Source: Rhodocytophaga rosea
GTDB lineage: Bacteria; Bacteroidota; Bacteroidia; Cytophagales; 172606-1
Assembly: GCF_010119975.1 (NCBI RefSeq)
Contig: NZ_CP048222.1
Location: 248,001-312,000 of the forward strand
Reading direction: 5' to 3'
DNA length: 64,000 bases
This document shows positions 53,931 to 62,648 of the stretch, piece by piece (the first letter of the stretch is position 1; the number at the start of each line of letters is the position of its first letter). Both the position numbers and the translations under genes were made by a program. The notes beneath the pieces are model-generated. The model saw nothing but the letters and a program-made list of their open reading frames with translations. It searched no databases and was not told the DNA's origin.

Positions 53931-55565
53931 TTACTTTTCTACCAACGTTTTAATAGGTTGACCGGTACATCCATTTGGAAAAGAAGTATTGAGAAAAGCA
54001 GCTAATGTAGGCGCAATATCTGTGATGTTAACAGGCTCAAAGGTACTGCCTGGTTTTATCTGCCATCCATACCAAAGCAAGGGCACATGCGTATCATAGC
54101 TATAAGGAGAACCATGCGTTGTACCGGTTTTACCAATTTCCATCCAGGCTGGCAGCAGGGTAACTATCACATCACCTGAACGCTGTGCGTGGTAGCCCAT
54201 CTGGATCAGCCGGTTTACTCCATAACTAAATTCACCGGTCCGGAGGGCATAAGACGGAAGCGTACTTGCAACCCCAGTCATTGCAAGGGCATAGTCTGCT
54301 ACTTTTTGCTCTACTTCCTTCAGGTTCAGATTTTTAGTATGAATCACCTTCTGGTTCAGATAGATCTGCTGGTTAATAAACCTGGTCACTAAAGAATCTC
54401 CATACTGCTGAAACAGAAATTTTCTCAAACCAGAAAGCTGTGAATGATCAAAAATTCCGGCAGGTACTTTTCTATCTGAAAGGAAAGCTGGTACATCAGC
54501 TGCGGCATGATCTGCAGTAAGAAAAACAAGCACTTTATTTTTGCCCAGATAGGTATCCAGAAACGTTAGTAGTTGTGCAATTTCCTGGTCTAACCGCAGA
54601 TAGGTATCTTCCAGTTCAATGGCCCGTATGCCATATTTATGGCCGATATAATCTGTAGAAGAGAAGCTCACCGCCAGAAAATCAGTAGCCTTTCCTTTTC
54701 CCAGCTTCTCAGCTTGTATGGCTTGGAGTGCAAAATCTTTCACAATTGAATTACCAAATGGGGTGCTGCGGATCAGTTCAAATCCTTCAGTCTTAAAAAT
54801 TTCCGGCAGGTTATGCGGGAAAACCGGATTTTGTTCGCCTGAATACTTGCCTTCATAGGGAGAATCATCGGAAAGGCTTTCGGTGTATTGATTTATAGCT
54901 AACAAGGGTGTCCAGGGTTTGCTCAGGTAGCTGGCAGCCACTCCTTTTTTGTTGAATGCTTCTACCCAATCCGGAAGGGTTTGCATATAGTAGGTAGACG
55001 TAATAAACGCGCCATTCTGACTATCGAACCAATAAGCAGCATTGGCCAGATGTCCAGCCGGAAGAATAGATCCCCGGTCTTTGAGCGAAATCCCAATCAC
55101 CTTTGAAGAAAAATTACTACTCAGCCTCAATTCATCAGTAATTGTGGTGGTAAGCATATTGGCAGGCGACATTTGACCAGCAACAGAAGTACTTCCTACG
55201 GTTTGAACCGTTTTATCATCTGTACAATACATACTGGCACCATTTGCCTGTACATGCCAGTTATTACCAATGATTCCGTGCACCGCCGGGGTAGTGCCGG
55301 TAAAAACTGAAGCATGCCCTGGAGCAGTATAAGTAGGCAAATAGTTATAATTAGTGTTCCGGCAAAAATAGCCTTCATTCACCAGCCTTCTGAATCCATT
55401 TTTACTGTACTTATCCCAGAAGCGATAGATATAGTCATACCGCATCTGGTCTACTACGATACCTATTACTAACTTAGGTTGAGCAGCTGGGGAATTGGTC
55501 TGTTGGGAAAAGGCAAAGTGAACGGATAATACAAGTAATCCAATAACAATACGCGTCAGTTTCAT
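53931..55565 (-). CDS. PafA-like alkaline phosphatase
   Basis: A 544-residue exported enzyme with signal peptide (1-20). The catalytic nucleophile is Thr80 in YTAPGHASVFTG; Asn101 follows in IIGNNW, and Lys162/Arg164 in SLKDRGSILPAGH align with the active-site residues of Flavobacterium PafA. Metal ligands include Asp39 (VVDQMRYDY) and TADHAAAD. It hydrolyses phosphate monoesters in the periplasm, a phosphate-scavenging role. Confidence 0.92.
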   Translation of the reverse strand: MKLTRIVIGLLVLSVHFAFSQQTNSPAAQPKLVIGIVVDQMRYDYIYRFWDKYSKNGFRRLVNEGYFCRNTNYNYLPTYTAPGHASVFTGTTPAVHGIIGNNWHVQANGASMYCTDDKTVQTVGSTSVAGQMSPANMLTTTITDELRLSSNFSSKVIGISLKDRGSILPAGHLANAAYWFDSQNGAFITSTYYMQTLPDWVEAFNKKGVAASYLSKPWTPLLAINQYTESLSDDSPYEGKYSGEQNPVFPHNLPEIFKTEGFELIRSTPFGNSIVKDFALQAIQAEKLGKGKATDFLAVSFSSTDYIGHKYGIRAIELEDTYLRLDQEIAQLLTFLDTYLGKNKVLVFLTADHAAADVPAFLSDRKVPAGIFDHSQLSGLRKFLFQQYGDSLVTRFINQQIYLNQKVIHTKNLNLKEVEQKVADYALAMTGVASTLPSYALRTGEFSYGVNRLIQMGYHAQRSGDVIVTLLPAWMEIGKTGTTHGSPYSYDTHVPLLWYGWQIKPGSTFEPVNITDIAPTLAAFLNTSFPNGCTGQPIKTLVEK

Positions 55566-55664
55566 GTTGATGTGGACAATAAGATGCGTGCGAAATTAAT
55601 TTATATCCTTTGCTTTCCAGGCATCTTCACAAAAAAATAATACAAACTTTATTTTACGATCCTT

Positions 55665-56108
55665 ATGCTTTTGTTGGTGTTGAATCTTGTTGTTTCTGCG
55701 GTGCTTACCGGACTAATCTGGTTTGTACAGATTGTGCATTATCCCCTATTTCTGAAAATACCTGCGACAGCTTTTAAAGATTTTCAAATGCAGCATATGC
55801 ATACTACTACACAGGTAGTGAGTGTGCCCATGCTTGTAGAACTTCTGCTCAGTATCGGATTACTCACGGCAACTTACCCCGGAAAATCTACCTTTACGCA
55901 TTACTGCGTTTTTGTTTGTATTGTGATCATCTGGCTGGTAACTTTTTTTATATCTGTGCCCATTCATAACCAGCTTGTTTTGTTGGGATACAATGAATCA
56001 CTTATAAAACAACTCGTAACCACCAACTGGCTGCGTACCTTCGCCTGGACACTTCGTACCCTTCTCCTGCTTTATATACTTACCAGATATTTAGAATTTT
56101 ACAAATAA
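55665..56108 (+). CDS. Four-helix membrane protein, hypothetical
   Basis: A 147-residue integral membrane protein with helices about 2-24, 47-66, 78-99 and 118-140. Residues 17-27 LIWFVQIVHYP and HNQLVLLGYNESLIKQLVTTNWLRTFAW resemble small DUF-type membrane proteins of Bacteroidota; I cannot name it. Monocistronic, plus strand. Confidence 0.7.
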   Translation: MLLLVLNLVVSAVLTGLIWFVQIVHYPLFLKIPATAFKDFQMQHMHTTTQVVSVPMLVELLLSIGLLTATYPGKSTFTHYCVFVCIVIIWLVTFFISVPIHNQLVLLGYNESLIKQLVTTNWLRTFAWTLRTLLLLYILTRYLEFYK

Positions 56109-56303
56109 AGGGTTTTACACAAACCACAATAATCTAGATAAAATTTACTGTAATTTATCAACCACCTACCCAGCCATTTTCGTTTAATATAAGGACTGCC
56201 ACTATAGTACCTAAATTGTAACTAACAGAATTTGTTACCTCTGATGAGTGAAGGTGTATTTACTATGAAAAATTAAATATTGGCATAAATATTACACAGG
56301 ATT

Positions 56304-56780
56304 ATGGGATTGGGAAATAGGGTTATCTATAAAAACAAGCTGGGGCTTTTTGTGAGTGTCTCAGTAATACTGATCCTATTTCCAGGTACTCTTAAAAACA
56401 AGCAGGCAACTGCATTTACCTTCACTCCTCCCGCTTCAGTCGAAACTATAATTGAGCAAGAATCAGATTCAATCTCTTTCTATCAAACCCTGGAACAAGC
56501 GGTTGCTTTCAGAAAACAGAATGAATCTATACAGGGTTCCTCTATGGGCAGTTCAACATCCACCAATAATGCAGAGAATGCATTGCCGCTTGTTGTTACT
56601 ACACAAGTTCAGGCTGAAAATCTGTTTGATCAGGGGTATTCTGTGAGCGATATTGCAAAAGAACTGCAAATTTCCAAAAAAGAAGTGCGCAAACTAAAAA
56701 AGAGACTCAGGAAAGAAGAGAAAGCCGCTATTCAGCAAAGAAAGAAGATTAAAAAGAAAAACGATACTGTTAACAGCTAA
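56304..56780 (+). CDS. Membrane-anchored hypothetical protein with HTH-like C-terminus
   Basis: A 158-residue protein: N-terminal hydrophobic helix (about 14-30), a low-complexity serine/asparagine linker, then AENLFDQGYSVSDIAKELQISKKEVRKLKKRL, a convincing helix-turn-helix, and a lysine/glutamate tail. The combination of anchor and DNA-binding-like motif is unusual. A terminator follows at 56796. Confidence 0.7.
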   Translation: MGLGNRVIYKNKLGLFVSVSVILILFPGTLKNKQATAFTFTPPASVETIIEQESDSISFYQTLEQAVAFRKQNESIQGSSMGSSTSTNNAENALPLVVTTQVQAENLFDQGYSVSDIAKELQISKKEVRKLKKRLRKEEKAAIQQRKKIKKKNDTVNS

Positions 56781-56795
56781 TTATTGAGACAACAA

Positions 56796-56821
56796 AAAAG
56801 CACTTCAACTGAAGTGCTTTT
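56796..56821 (+). terminator. Intrinsic terminator
   Basis: AAAAGCACTTC-AACT-GAAGTGCTTTT, a perfect 11-base stem with 4-base loop, 15 bases after the stop at 56780 and before the converging gene 56850-57293. Confidence 0.8.
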
Positions 56822-56849
56822 ATATAAAAATGGTTTGTTTTAACCTCAT

Positions 56850-57293
56850 TTACGCTACTTGCAATTCAGCATCAGTTGAATACTTATAAGGTGATTTCAG
56901 GCAAGCAATTTTTTCACATAAATCCGGATACATACTGATATCAACTGCATCTACGCCATGTAACTGGGATTGCAGTTTAATCCATATATTCTGAAATTCA
57001 TGTGTAGTGAGCGTTTTTACATAGGCATTTAACCGGCGTAAACTCATTTTTTCCGCCTGAAAAGAGATAGTATCAGGCTCTAGATCATCCACCAATACCA
57101 TTTCACGTTTCCTGTTTCTGAGCTTATTATCCAGCATCCATTCCTGCTTGAAATATTGGGCGTCAAAAGGAAAATATTTGTAATAAAGGAATAAAAACTG
57201 CTCAGTGCTGGCAAGCTGATCCAGATTATGAGATTCAGTAATAGACCGGTCAATCTTACTGATAGTACAGTTTCTGTGTGTAGTCTTATCCAT
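56850..57293 (-). CDS. Hypothetical protein
   Basis: A 147-residue soluble protein containing NCTISKIDRSITESHNLDQLAS and LHGVDAVDISMYPDLCEK. No recognised domain. Convergent with the previous gene across the terminator at 56796. Confidence 0.6.
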   Translation of the reverse strand: MDKTTHRNCTISKIDRSITESHNLDQLASTEQFLFLYYKYFPFDAQYFKQEWMLDNKLRNRKREMVLVDDLEPDTISFQAEKMSLRRLNAYVKTLTTHEFQNIWIKLQSQLHGVDAVDISMYPDLCEKIACLKSPYKYSTDAELQVA

Positions 57294-57702
57294 AAAGATT
57301 TATATTGTAAAAGTATAGTCGCAAATTTTCTGCCAATTTATTACAGTGTATGATTTCAGGTGGTTTGTAAGTGTATGTACGGGAATAAGTACGAATATGT
57401 TTTGTATTATTCAAATATTATCTGAATGCGTTTTAGCTTAACTCTATATCCTGATTCTCGTGAAATGAACGTTATCGCCTCAAATCTTTGCCCCGTACAA
57501 TTGTAAGAAAGTACCAGAACCCCATTCTGCTCTCTATTGTGGTTTGTAGAAAAGGTAACCGCTTTACTAAACTAATTTTTTTTGCAAGCAGCGAATAGTA
57601 ACCTTTATAAATCTAAATGTAGGAAAAAAGGGTGTAAGAATAAAACATTTTCTCTAAGTTTCAGGAATTTATTTTCTACGATTAGCTATATATCTGACAC
57701 CC
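57294..57702. other. Intergenic region, nothing firm
   Basis: About 409 AT-rich bases. A short frame from 57582 overlaps the next gene and has no coding character. Promoter of the aldo/keto reductase should lie here. Confidence 0.4.
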
Positions 57703-58512
57703 ATGATCTTTCAATCCATACAAGGAACAAAGGTACCTGCCCTGGGATTTGGTACCTGGAAACTCAATGGTTTACCCTGCGAGGAAGCCGTACAAGAAGC
57801 CATTGATATAGGCTACCGGCATATTGACACAGCAGCCATGTATGGCAATGAGGAATACGTTGGGAATGGAATTCAGCTGTCTGGCATAGCCAGGAACGAA
57901 TTATTTGTGACCAGCAAAGTATGGCATACTCATTTAAGCAAAGAGAAACTGAGATCATCAGCTGAAGATAGTCTTCGAAAATTAAATATTGGCTATCTTG
58001 ATTTACTGCTTATTCACTGGCCTAATCCGGATGTTCCATTAGAAGAATCTATTGGAGCTATGCTGGAATTACAGCAAGAAGGAAAGATAAGACATATAGG
58101 CGTAAGCAATTTTTCGACTACATTGCTGCAAAAGGCCTTACAATTCACTGCTATTTTCTGCAACCAGGTAGAATATCATCCATATCTTTCACAAAAGCCT
58201 TTGCTTGATTTATGTCAACAACAGGGTATTCTACTCACGGCATACGCACCTGTAGCGCATGGAGAAGTAATGCACGACCCTGTTTTGCAGGAAATTGGTA
58301 AAAAGTATGGTAAATCGCCGATCCAGGTTACGCTCCGCTGGTTACTACATCAACCTTTTGTTGCAGCCATTCCAAAAGCCGGAAGTAATACCCATCGCAA
58401 GAATAACTTTGATATTTTCGATTTTACTTTAAAAGAAGAAGAAATGCAGGCTATTTTCAAGCTCAATCGCAACAGTCGGATGGTCAATCCATCCTGGGCA
58501 CACGAATGGTAA
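57703..58512 (+). CDS. Aldo/keto reductase
   Basis: A 269-residue NADPH-dependent reductase of the AKR superfamily. FGTWKLNGLPCEEAVQ, DIGYRHIDTAAMYGNEE (with the catalytic Asp and Tyr), SKVWHTHLSKEKL (Lys), LLIHWPNPDV (His) and IPKAGSNTHRKNNFDI are all present. Substrate not predictable. Confidence 0.93.
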   Translation: MIFQSIQGTKVPALGFGTWKLNGLPCEEAVQEAIDIGYRHIDTAAMYGNEEYVGNGIQLSGIARNELFVTSKVWHTHLSKEKLRSSAEDSLRKLNIGYLDLLLIHWPNPDVPLEESIGAMLELQQEGKIRHIGVSNFSTTLLQKALQFTAIFCNQVEYHPYLSQKPLLDLCQQQGILLTAYAPVAHGEVMHDPVLQEIGKKYGKSPIQVTLRWLLHQPFVAAIPKAGSNTHRKNNFDIFDFTLKEEEMQAIFKLNRNSRMVNPSWAHEW

Positions 58513-58675
58513 GAATAGTAATCAAAATGGTATTCAATCATATTTTATTATTACACACTTTAATTCTCACATCCTATTGATAATTTTGTACTTTGAGTGT
58601 ATGGAGTTACCTTTAGAGCCTCAAACGTGATTTATAAATAGGAAAAATATTACACACTATTTACCCATATATCCT

Positions 58676-59872
58676 GTGAACTACGATATTACTATTATTG
58701 GTGGCGGTATTGTTGGCCTGGCCACCGCTCTGCGGCTCAAAGAGAATAAACCAGAGCTCAAAATTGCTGTGCTTGAAAAAGAAAATCAGGTAGCTAAACA
58801 CCAGACTGGTAATAATAGCGGCGTTATCCATTCCGGCATTTATTATAAACCCGGCAGCTTAAAAGCAACCAACTGTATCAGCGGTTACAATCATCTGCTA
58901 GAGTTTTGCCAGAAAGAAAATGTTCCCTATGATCTATGTGGCAAAGTAATCGTTGCCACCAGCAAAGAAGAACTTCCGGCGCTGGAAAATATCTACAAAA
59001 GAGGAATTGAAAATGGTCTGACCCAGATAAAGAAGATAAACCAGGAAGAGGTAAAAGCCTATGAGCCACATGTAAACGGAATCAGTGGCATCTGGGTACC
59101 CTACACTGGCATTATTGATTATAAAAAGGTATCAGAGAAATATGCTGAAGTATTTAAAAAGAAAGGCGGCGAATTATTTCTGGGAGAAAAGGCAGTCAAT
59201 ATAAAAAACATCAACGGGCATTCTGAAGTAGTTACAGAAAACGCTACTTATAATACCAAACTGGTTGTAAATTGTGCCGGTTTGTATTCAGACCAGATCG
59301 CGGCCATGAACCGCAATAAAATGGACATCCGCATTATTCCCTTCCGGGGTGAGTATTATGAGATTAAAAAGGAAAAACAGTACCTGGTGAAAAACCTGAT
59401 CTATCCCGTGCCAGACCCGAATTTCCCATTTCTGGGCGTACATTTTACCAGAATGATGAAAGGTGGCGTAGAAGCCGGTCCGAATGCGGTATTTGCTTTT
59501 AAAAAGGAAGGTTATAAAAAAACAGATTTTAACCTGGAAGAAGTAAGTGCTGCCCTGGCCTGGCCAGGATTCCGAAAGGTAATGATGAAATACTGGAAAA
59601 CCGGTCTGGGAGAATATTACCGGTCATTCTCAAAAGCTGCCTTTACAAAAGCCCTTCAAAAGTTAATTCCTGAAATACAGGAGAATGACCTGGTACCCGG
59701 AGGTGCCGGCGTACGGGCACAAGCCTGTGACAGAACTGGTGGTTTGCTGGATGATTTTATGATTCTGGAAGATAAGTATATCATCAATGTATGTAATGCC
59801 CCTTCTCCAGCCGCTACTTCTTCCCTGTCTATCGGGAAAACCATTTCTGAAATGGTACTAAAAAGATTCTAA
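58676..59872 (+). CDS. lhgO: L-2-hydroxyglutarate dehydrogenase/oxidase (LhgO)
   Basis: A 398-residue FAD enzyme with N-terminal dinucleotide motif TIIGGGIVGLATALRL and GVIHSGIYYKPGSLKA, and C-terminal VPGGAGVRAQACDRTGGLLDDF, typical of LhgO. It oxidises L-2-hydroxyglutarate to 2-oxoglutarate, a metabolite-repair reaction. The start codon is GTG (58676-58678), chosen because it gives the canonical N-terminus. A terminator follows 20 bases after the stop. Confidence 0.93.
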   Translation: MNYDITIIGGGIVGLATALRLKENKPELKIAVLEKENQVAKHQTGNNSGVIHSGIYYKPGSLKATNCISGYNHLLEFCQKENVPYDLCGKVIVATSKEELPALENIYKRGIENGLTQIKKINQEEVKAYEPHVNGISGIWVPYTGIIDYKKVSEKYAEVFKKKGGELFLGEKAVNIKNINGHSEVVTENATYNTKLVVNCAGLYSDQIAAMNRNKMDIRIIPFRGEYYEIKKEKQYLVKNLIYPVPDPNFPFLGVHFTRMMKGGVEAGPNAVFAFKKEGYKKTDFNLEEVSAALAWPGFRKVMMKYWKTGLGEYYRSFSKAAFTKALQKLIPEIQENDLVPGGAGVRAQACDRTGGLLDDFMILEDKYIINVCNAPSPAATSSLSIGKTISEMVLKRF

Positions 59873-59892
59873 ACCTCTTTTATATACTTTGT

Positions 59893-59919
59893 AAAAAGGC
59901 GTTCTGCGAACGCCTTTTT
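59893..59919 (+). terminator. Bidirectional intrinsic terminator
   Basis: AAAAAGGCGTTC-TGC-GAACGCCTTTTT, a perfect 12-base stem with 3-base loop and T-tract, between the converging lhgO and TPR genes. Confidence 0.9.
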
Positions 59920-59920
59920 T

Positions 59921-60544
59921 TTATGCTTTGCTCATGCCAAGCCGTAAGTACAATTCTCGTACCTGCTCCTGTAACCCAGGTTGATTAGGACAAATTTCTA
60001 ATACTTTTTCCAACGCTTTTAGAGCGGCTCTGTATTCTCCCATTGCCAGGTACACGGAAGCAAGCCCGGATATAGCTCCAAAATGGCGGTTCTCCAGAGA
60101 TAGCGTTCGTTCAATATCCTGTAAAGAGGCACTATATTCACCTTTCAGGTAATAAGCAGTAGCCCGTTTATTCCATCCTTCTGCAAACTCAGGTAGTTTT
60201 CGGGTGATTTTTGAAAATATATGGATAGCTTCCTCATAATTGCCTTGGGTCATCGATTGATTGCCTTTCTCCATCAGGGCATCAATATCTGCTGTACCAC
60301 TGCTCATCCAGATTTGCCAGATCTGCGATTGTATGGCTTTTACTTCTACTTCGTCTTTCGCTCGTTGAAGTCTGGCAAATAAACTATTCAGTTCGTGTGA
60401 GGGATTAATGTATTGAACATTCATTACTGGCAAAGTCTTTTTTACCGATTGTAACACAGGAGGTTTACAGACAGATATCAGCAATATCAGACATGGCAAT
60501 ATCAGCAACAGAATAGAAATTCTTAATAACAACAATGTTCTCAT
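59921..60544 (-). CDS. Membrane-anchored TPR protein
   Basis: A 207-residue protein with an N-terminal helix (about 8-25) and tetratricopeptide repeats: GNYEEAIHIFSKITRKLPEFAEG, GEYSASLQDIERTLSLENRHFG and GEYRAALKALEKVLEICPNQPG. It probably scaffolds a protein complex at the cell envelope. A small proline-rich gene lies 11 bases upstream and may be cotranscribed. Confidence 0.8.
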   Translation of the reverse strand: MRTLLLLRISILLLILPCLILLISVCKPPVLQSVKKTLPVMNVQYINPSHELNSLFARLQRAKDEVEVKAIQSQIWQIWMSSGTADIDALMEKGNQSMTQGNYEEAIHIFSKITRKLPEFAEGWNKRATAYYLKGEYSASLQDIERTLSLENRHFGAISGLASVYLAMGEYRAALKALEKVLEICPNQPGLQEQVRELYLRLGMSKA

Positions 60545-60555
60545 ACGCTGATGAT

Positions 60556-60762
60556 TTAAGGCTGTGTAGGCGTACCAGGTTCTGTTACCGGAGGAACATA
60601 AGGATTAGGCACCTGTGGTGTGATCGGCTCTTTTAAAGGTGGTGTTTCAGCAGGTTCAACTGGCGGAATATATGGCTCAGGCACCGGTTGCACCGGCGAA
60701 GGCTCATGAATGGGCGGAAATTCAGGATTTTGGCCTGGGCCTGGAGGATATATCATCTTCAT
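60556..60762 (-). CDS. Small proline-rich protein
   Basis: A 68-residue protein, about one third proline, with repeated PxP units (PVPEPYIPPVEPAETPPL; NPYVPPVTEPGTPT). Composition suggests an extended, flexible, possibly extracytoplasmic chain, although no signal peptide is visible. It may be coupled to the TPR gene downstream. Coding status is supported by repeat phase only. Confidence 0.45.
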   Translation of the reverse strand: MKMIYPPGPGQNPEFPPIHEPSPVQPVPEPYIPPVEPAETPPLKEPITPQVPNPYVPPVTEPGTPTQP

Positions 60763-60952
60763 CGTTTTAGCTGTGTGGGTAAAACAAGTAATTTCAACAC
60801 TGGCTGGATCGCATATTGTTGTTCAGCCTGGTATTATCCGCTTACGTGTCAGATGAATTGGGGGTTGTAGGGAAGAGAATAATCTTATAGTAGAAAAATA
60901 TAAACCTTACTATAAAGTGACTAAGATTAAAAATTGAGCATTTTTCTATTTT

Positions 60953-62028
60953 CTAATAGATAATCAATTGATCATATACTTCATAACCAGGAATAGTTTT
61001 GATTATGTTCATTACCTCATCATACTCTGCATTATTGATGTTTCGGATAAGGGAATAGATAACTTTTGTATGTTCTCTGTCATTGATATCATTTATTGAA
61101 TGTTCAGTTTCAATGGCAGCTTTTAAAAAAGGCTTAGCAACTGCAGGATCATAAGCCAGAATGGCTAGATATAAAGTAGTAAGCCAAATATTGTGTGAAT
61201 CCGTAGTTAAAGCTTGCTTTTGCAAAGATTCAAGGGTAGGAAGAAAGGTTGAGTCAGGAAATTGCTTTATTGCATGAAGTCCATCATTGATGCAGTTAAG
61301 CTGAAAATATCCATACTCTTGGTCATTCTGTAACGCATCCAGAATAAGTTGCTTGTCATTCGGATTCTGGTATTGGGCTATATGATGAAGCAGGAAAAAA
61401 TATTGCTTTTTAGTGTAGAGCTGTTTTAACCTTTTATAATATGTATTATTCTGCTTTAACGAATCGGTGTAAATAAACTTATAATAAAAGTCATTTTTTG
61501 AGTCAAAATCCGCAAATAAGAGAATACTATCGATTTTCGCGCGCTCTCTTTCATTAAGAATATAAATAGTGTTGTAAACAAAAAAACTGGAAACTGAATT
61601 TACATTCACACCTCCTCCAATGCATCCCCAGGTTTCTTCAATAAGCACTGAACTGTCTTGTATATTTTGTAGGAGCACATCATATAGTGGCGCTTTTCTT
61701 TGAATGAGTCCCAACAACGCATACCCTTTTATCACTTCATTTTTGTGATTGGTTAATGCATACAACTCTTCTGTTGTAGCCGTATTAAGCAACTGGTGAA
61801 ATACTTTGTATTGTATTGTGTTGTTCGAATTGTACCCATTCCTCCCACCATAGAATCTTTTACTGATTGATAAAAGCCAAGTTGAGCAGTAAGTATCCTG
61901 GTCGATAGATCAATATTTCTGTAACTGGGGTCCCTGAGAGGACTGATTATAATAAAAGATGATAAGACAATAATAAGCGTAAAAGCAGCAATGAAACGCA
62001 GCAGATAACCGAAATTAAAAGTCTTCAT
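60953..62028 (-). pseudogene. Frameshifted HEAT-like/hypothetical membrane-anchored protein gene
   Basis: Two overlapping frames together look like one gene. The upstream part (from 62028, MKTFNFGYLLRFIAAFT, with a membrane helix) ends in a non-conserved tail, whereas the downstream frame continues as QLLNTATTEELYALTNHKNE and helical repeats to 60953. Changing frame near 61795 joins KYF directly to the second part, giving about 350 residues. Either a one-base indel (real or sequencing error) or recoding explains this. No family named with certainty; the second half looks like short helical repeats. Confidence 0.65.
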
Positions 62029-62091
62029 AATTTTCTGTTACTAGTCTATTGAAGCATCTACTTTACTTCAGGAGAATGGTAGTGTAATATA

Positions 62092-62577
62092 CTATAAAGT
62101 CAGCTTATAGTCGCACCGGATGATGCTCTTTTTCAGATCATCAATTTTTTCATCATTCAGGCACAATTTGATGGATTTCTTGTAGTGCCCAATAGCGGTT
62201 TCGAAGTTGCCTTTAAATTCCTCCAGCACACCCAGCCGGTTGTAAATAATAGATTTATCGATGACGGGAATGTGCAGGCATTTGTTCATCAATTGTTGAG
62301 CGTCTTCGAAGCGCTCCAGTTCGGTAAGCAAATAAATGAGGTTGTAATAACTATAAGGATAATCCGGACCAAATTTAATGGCGGCTTTATAATGATTTTC
62401 TGCTTTTTTATAATCATCAAACTGGCTTTTGTATATCCATCCCAGCGAATTATGTGCATAATAACATTGTGGATCATCCAGCAGAATAGCTTCATAATGC
62501 TGCTTTGCTTCGATCATATTCCCGTTTTTAATGGCGTTTTCGCCTTCCAGGTATAATTCTTCAATTCGTGAACTCAT
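62092..62577 (-). CDS. TPR protein
   Basis: A 161-residue soluble protein with several tetratricopeptide repeats (GNMIEAKQHYEAILLDDPQCYY, DDYKKAENHYKAAIKFGPDYPY, ERFEDAQQLMNKCLHIPVID, GNFETAIGHYKKSIKLCLND). Likely protein-protein interaction role. Monocistronic on the minus strand beside the symporter gene. Confidence 0.8.
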   Translation of the reverse strand: MSSRIEELYLEGENAIKNGNMIEAKQHYEAILLDDPQCYYAHNSLGWIYKSQFDDYKKAENHYKAAIKFGPDYPYSYYNLIYLLTELERFEDAQQLMNKCLHIPVIDKSIIYNRLGVLEEFKGNFETAIGHYKKSIKLCLNDEKIDDLKKSIIRCDYKLTL

Positions 62578-62648
62578 AGGTTTACAGAAAAAAACAATAC
62601 ATAAGTGTACGTAAAAATACTGATTTTTCGAGGCTACAAAACCGTTTT

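Noticed and set aside
57582..57806. 74-residue plus-strand frame upstream of the aldo/keto reductase
   Set aside because: Overlaps the true reductase gene out of frame and shows no domain.
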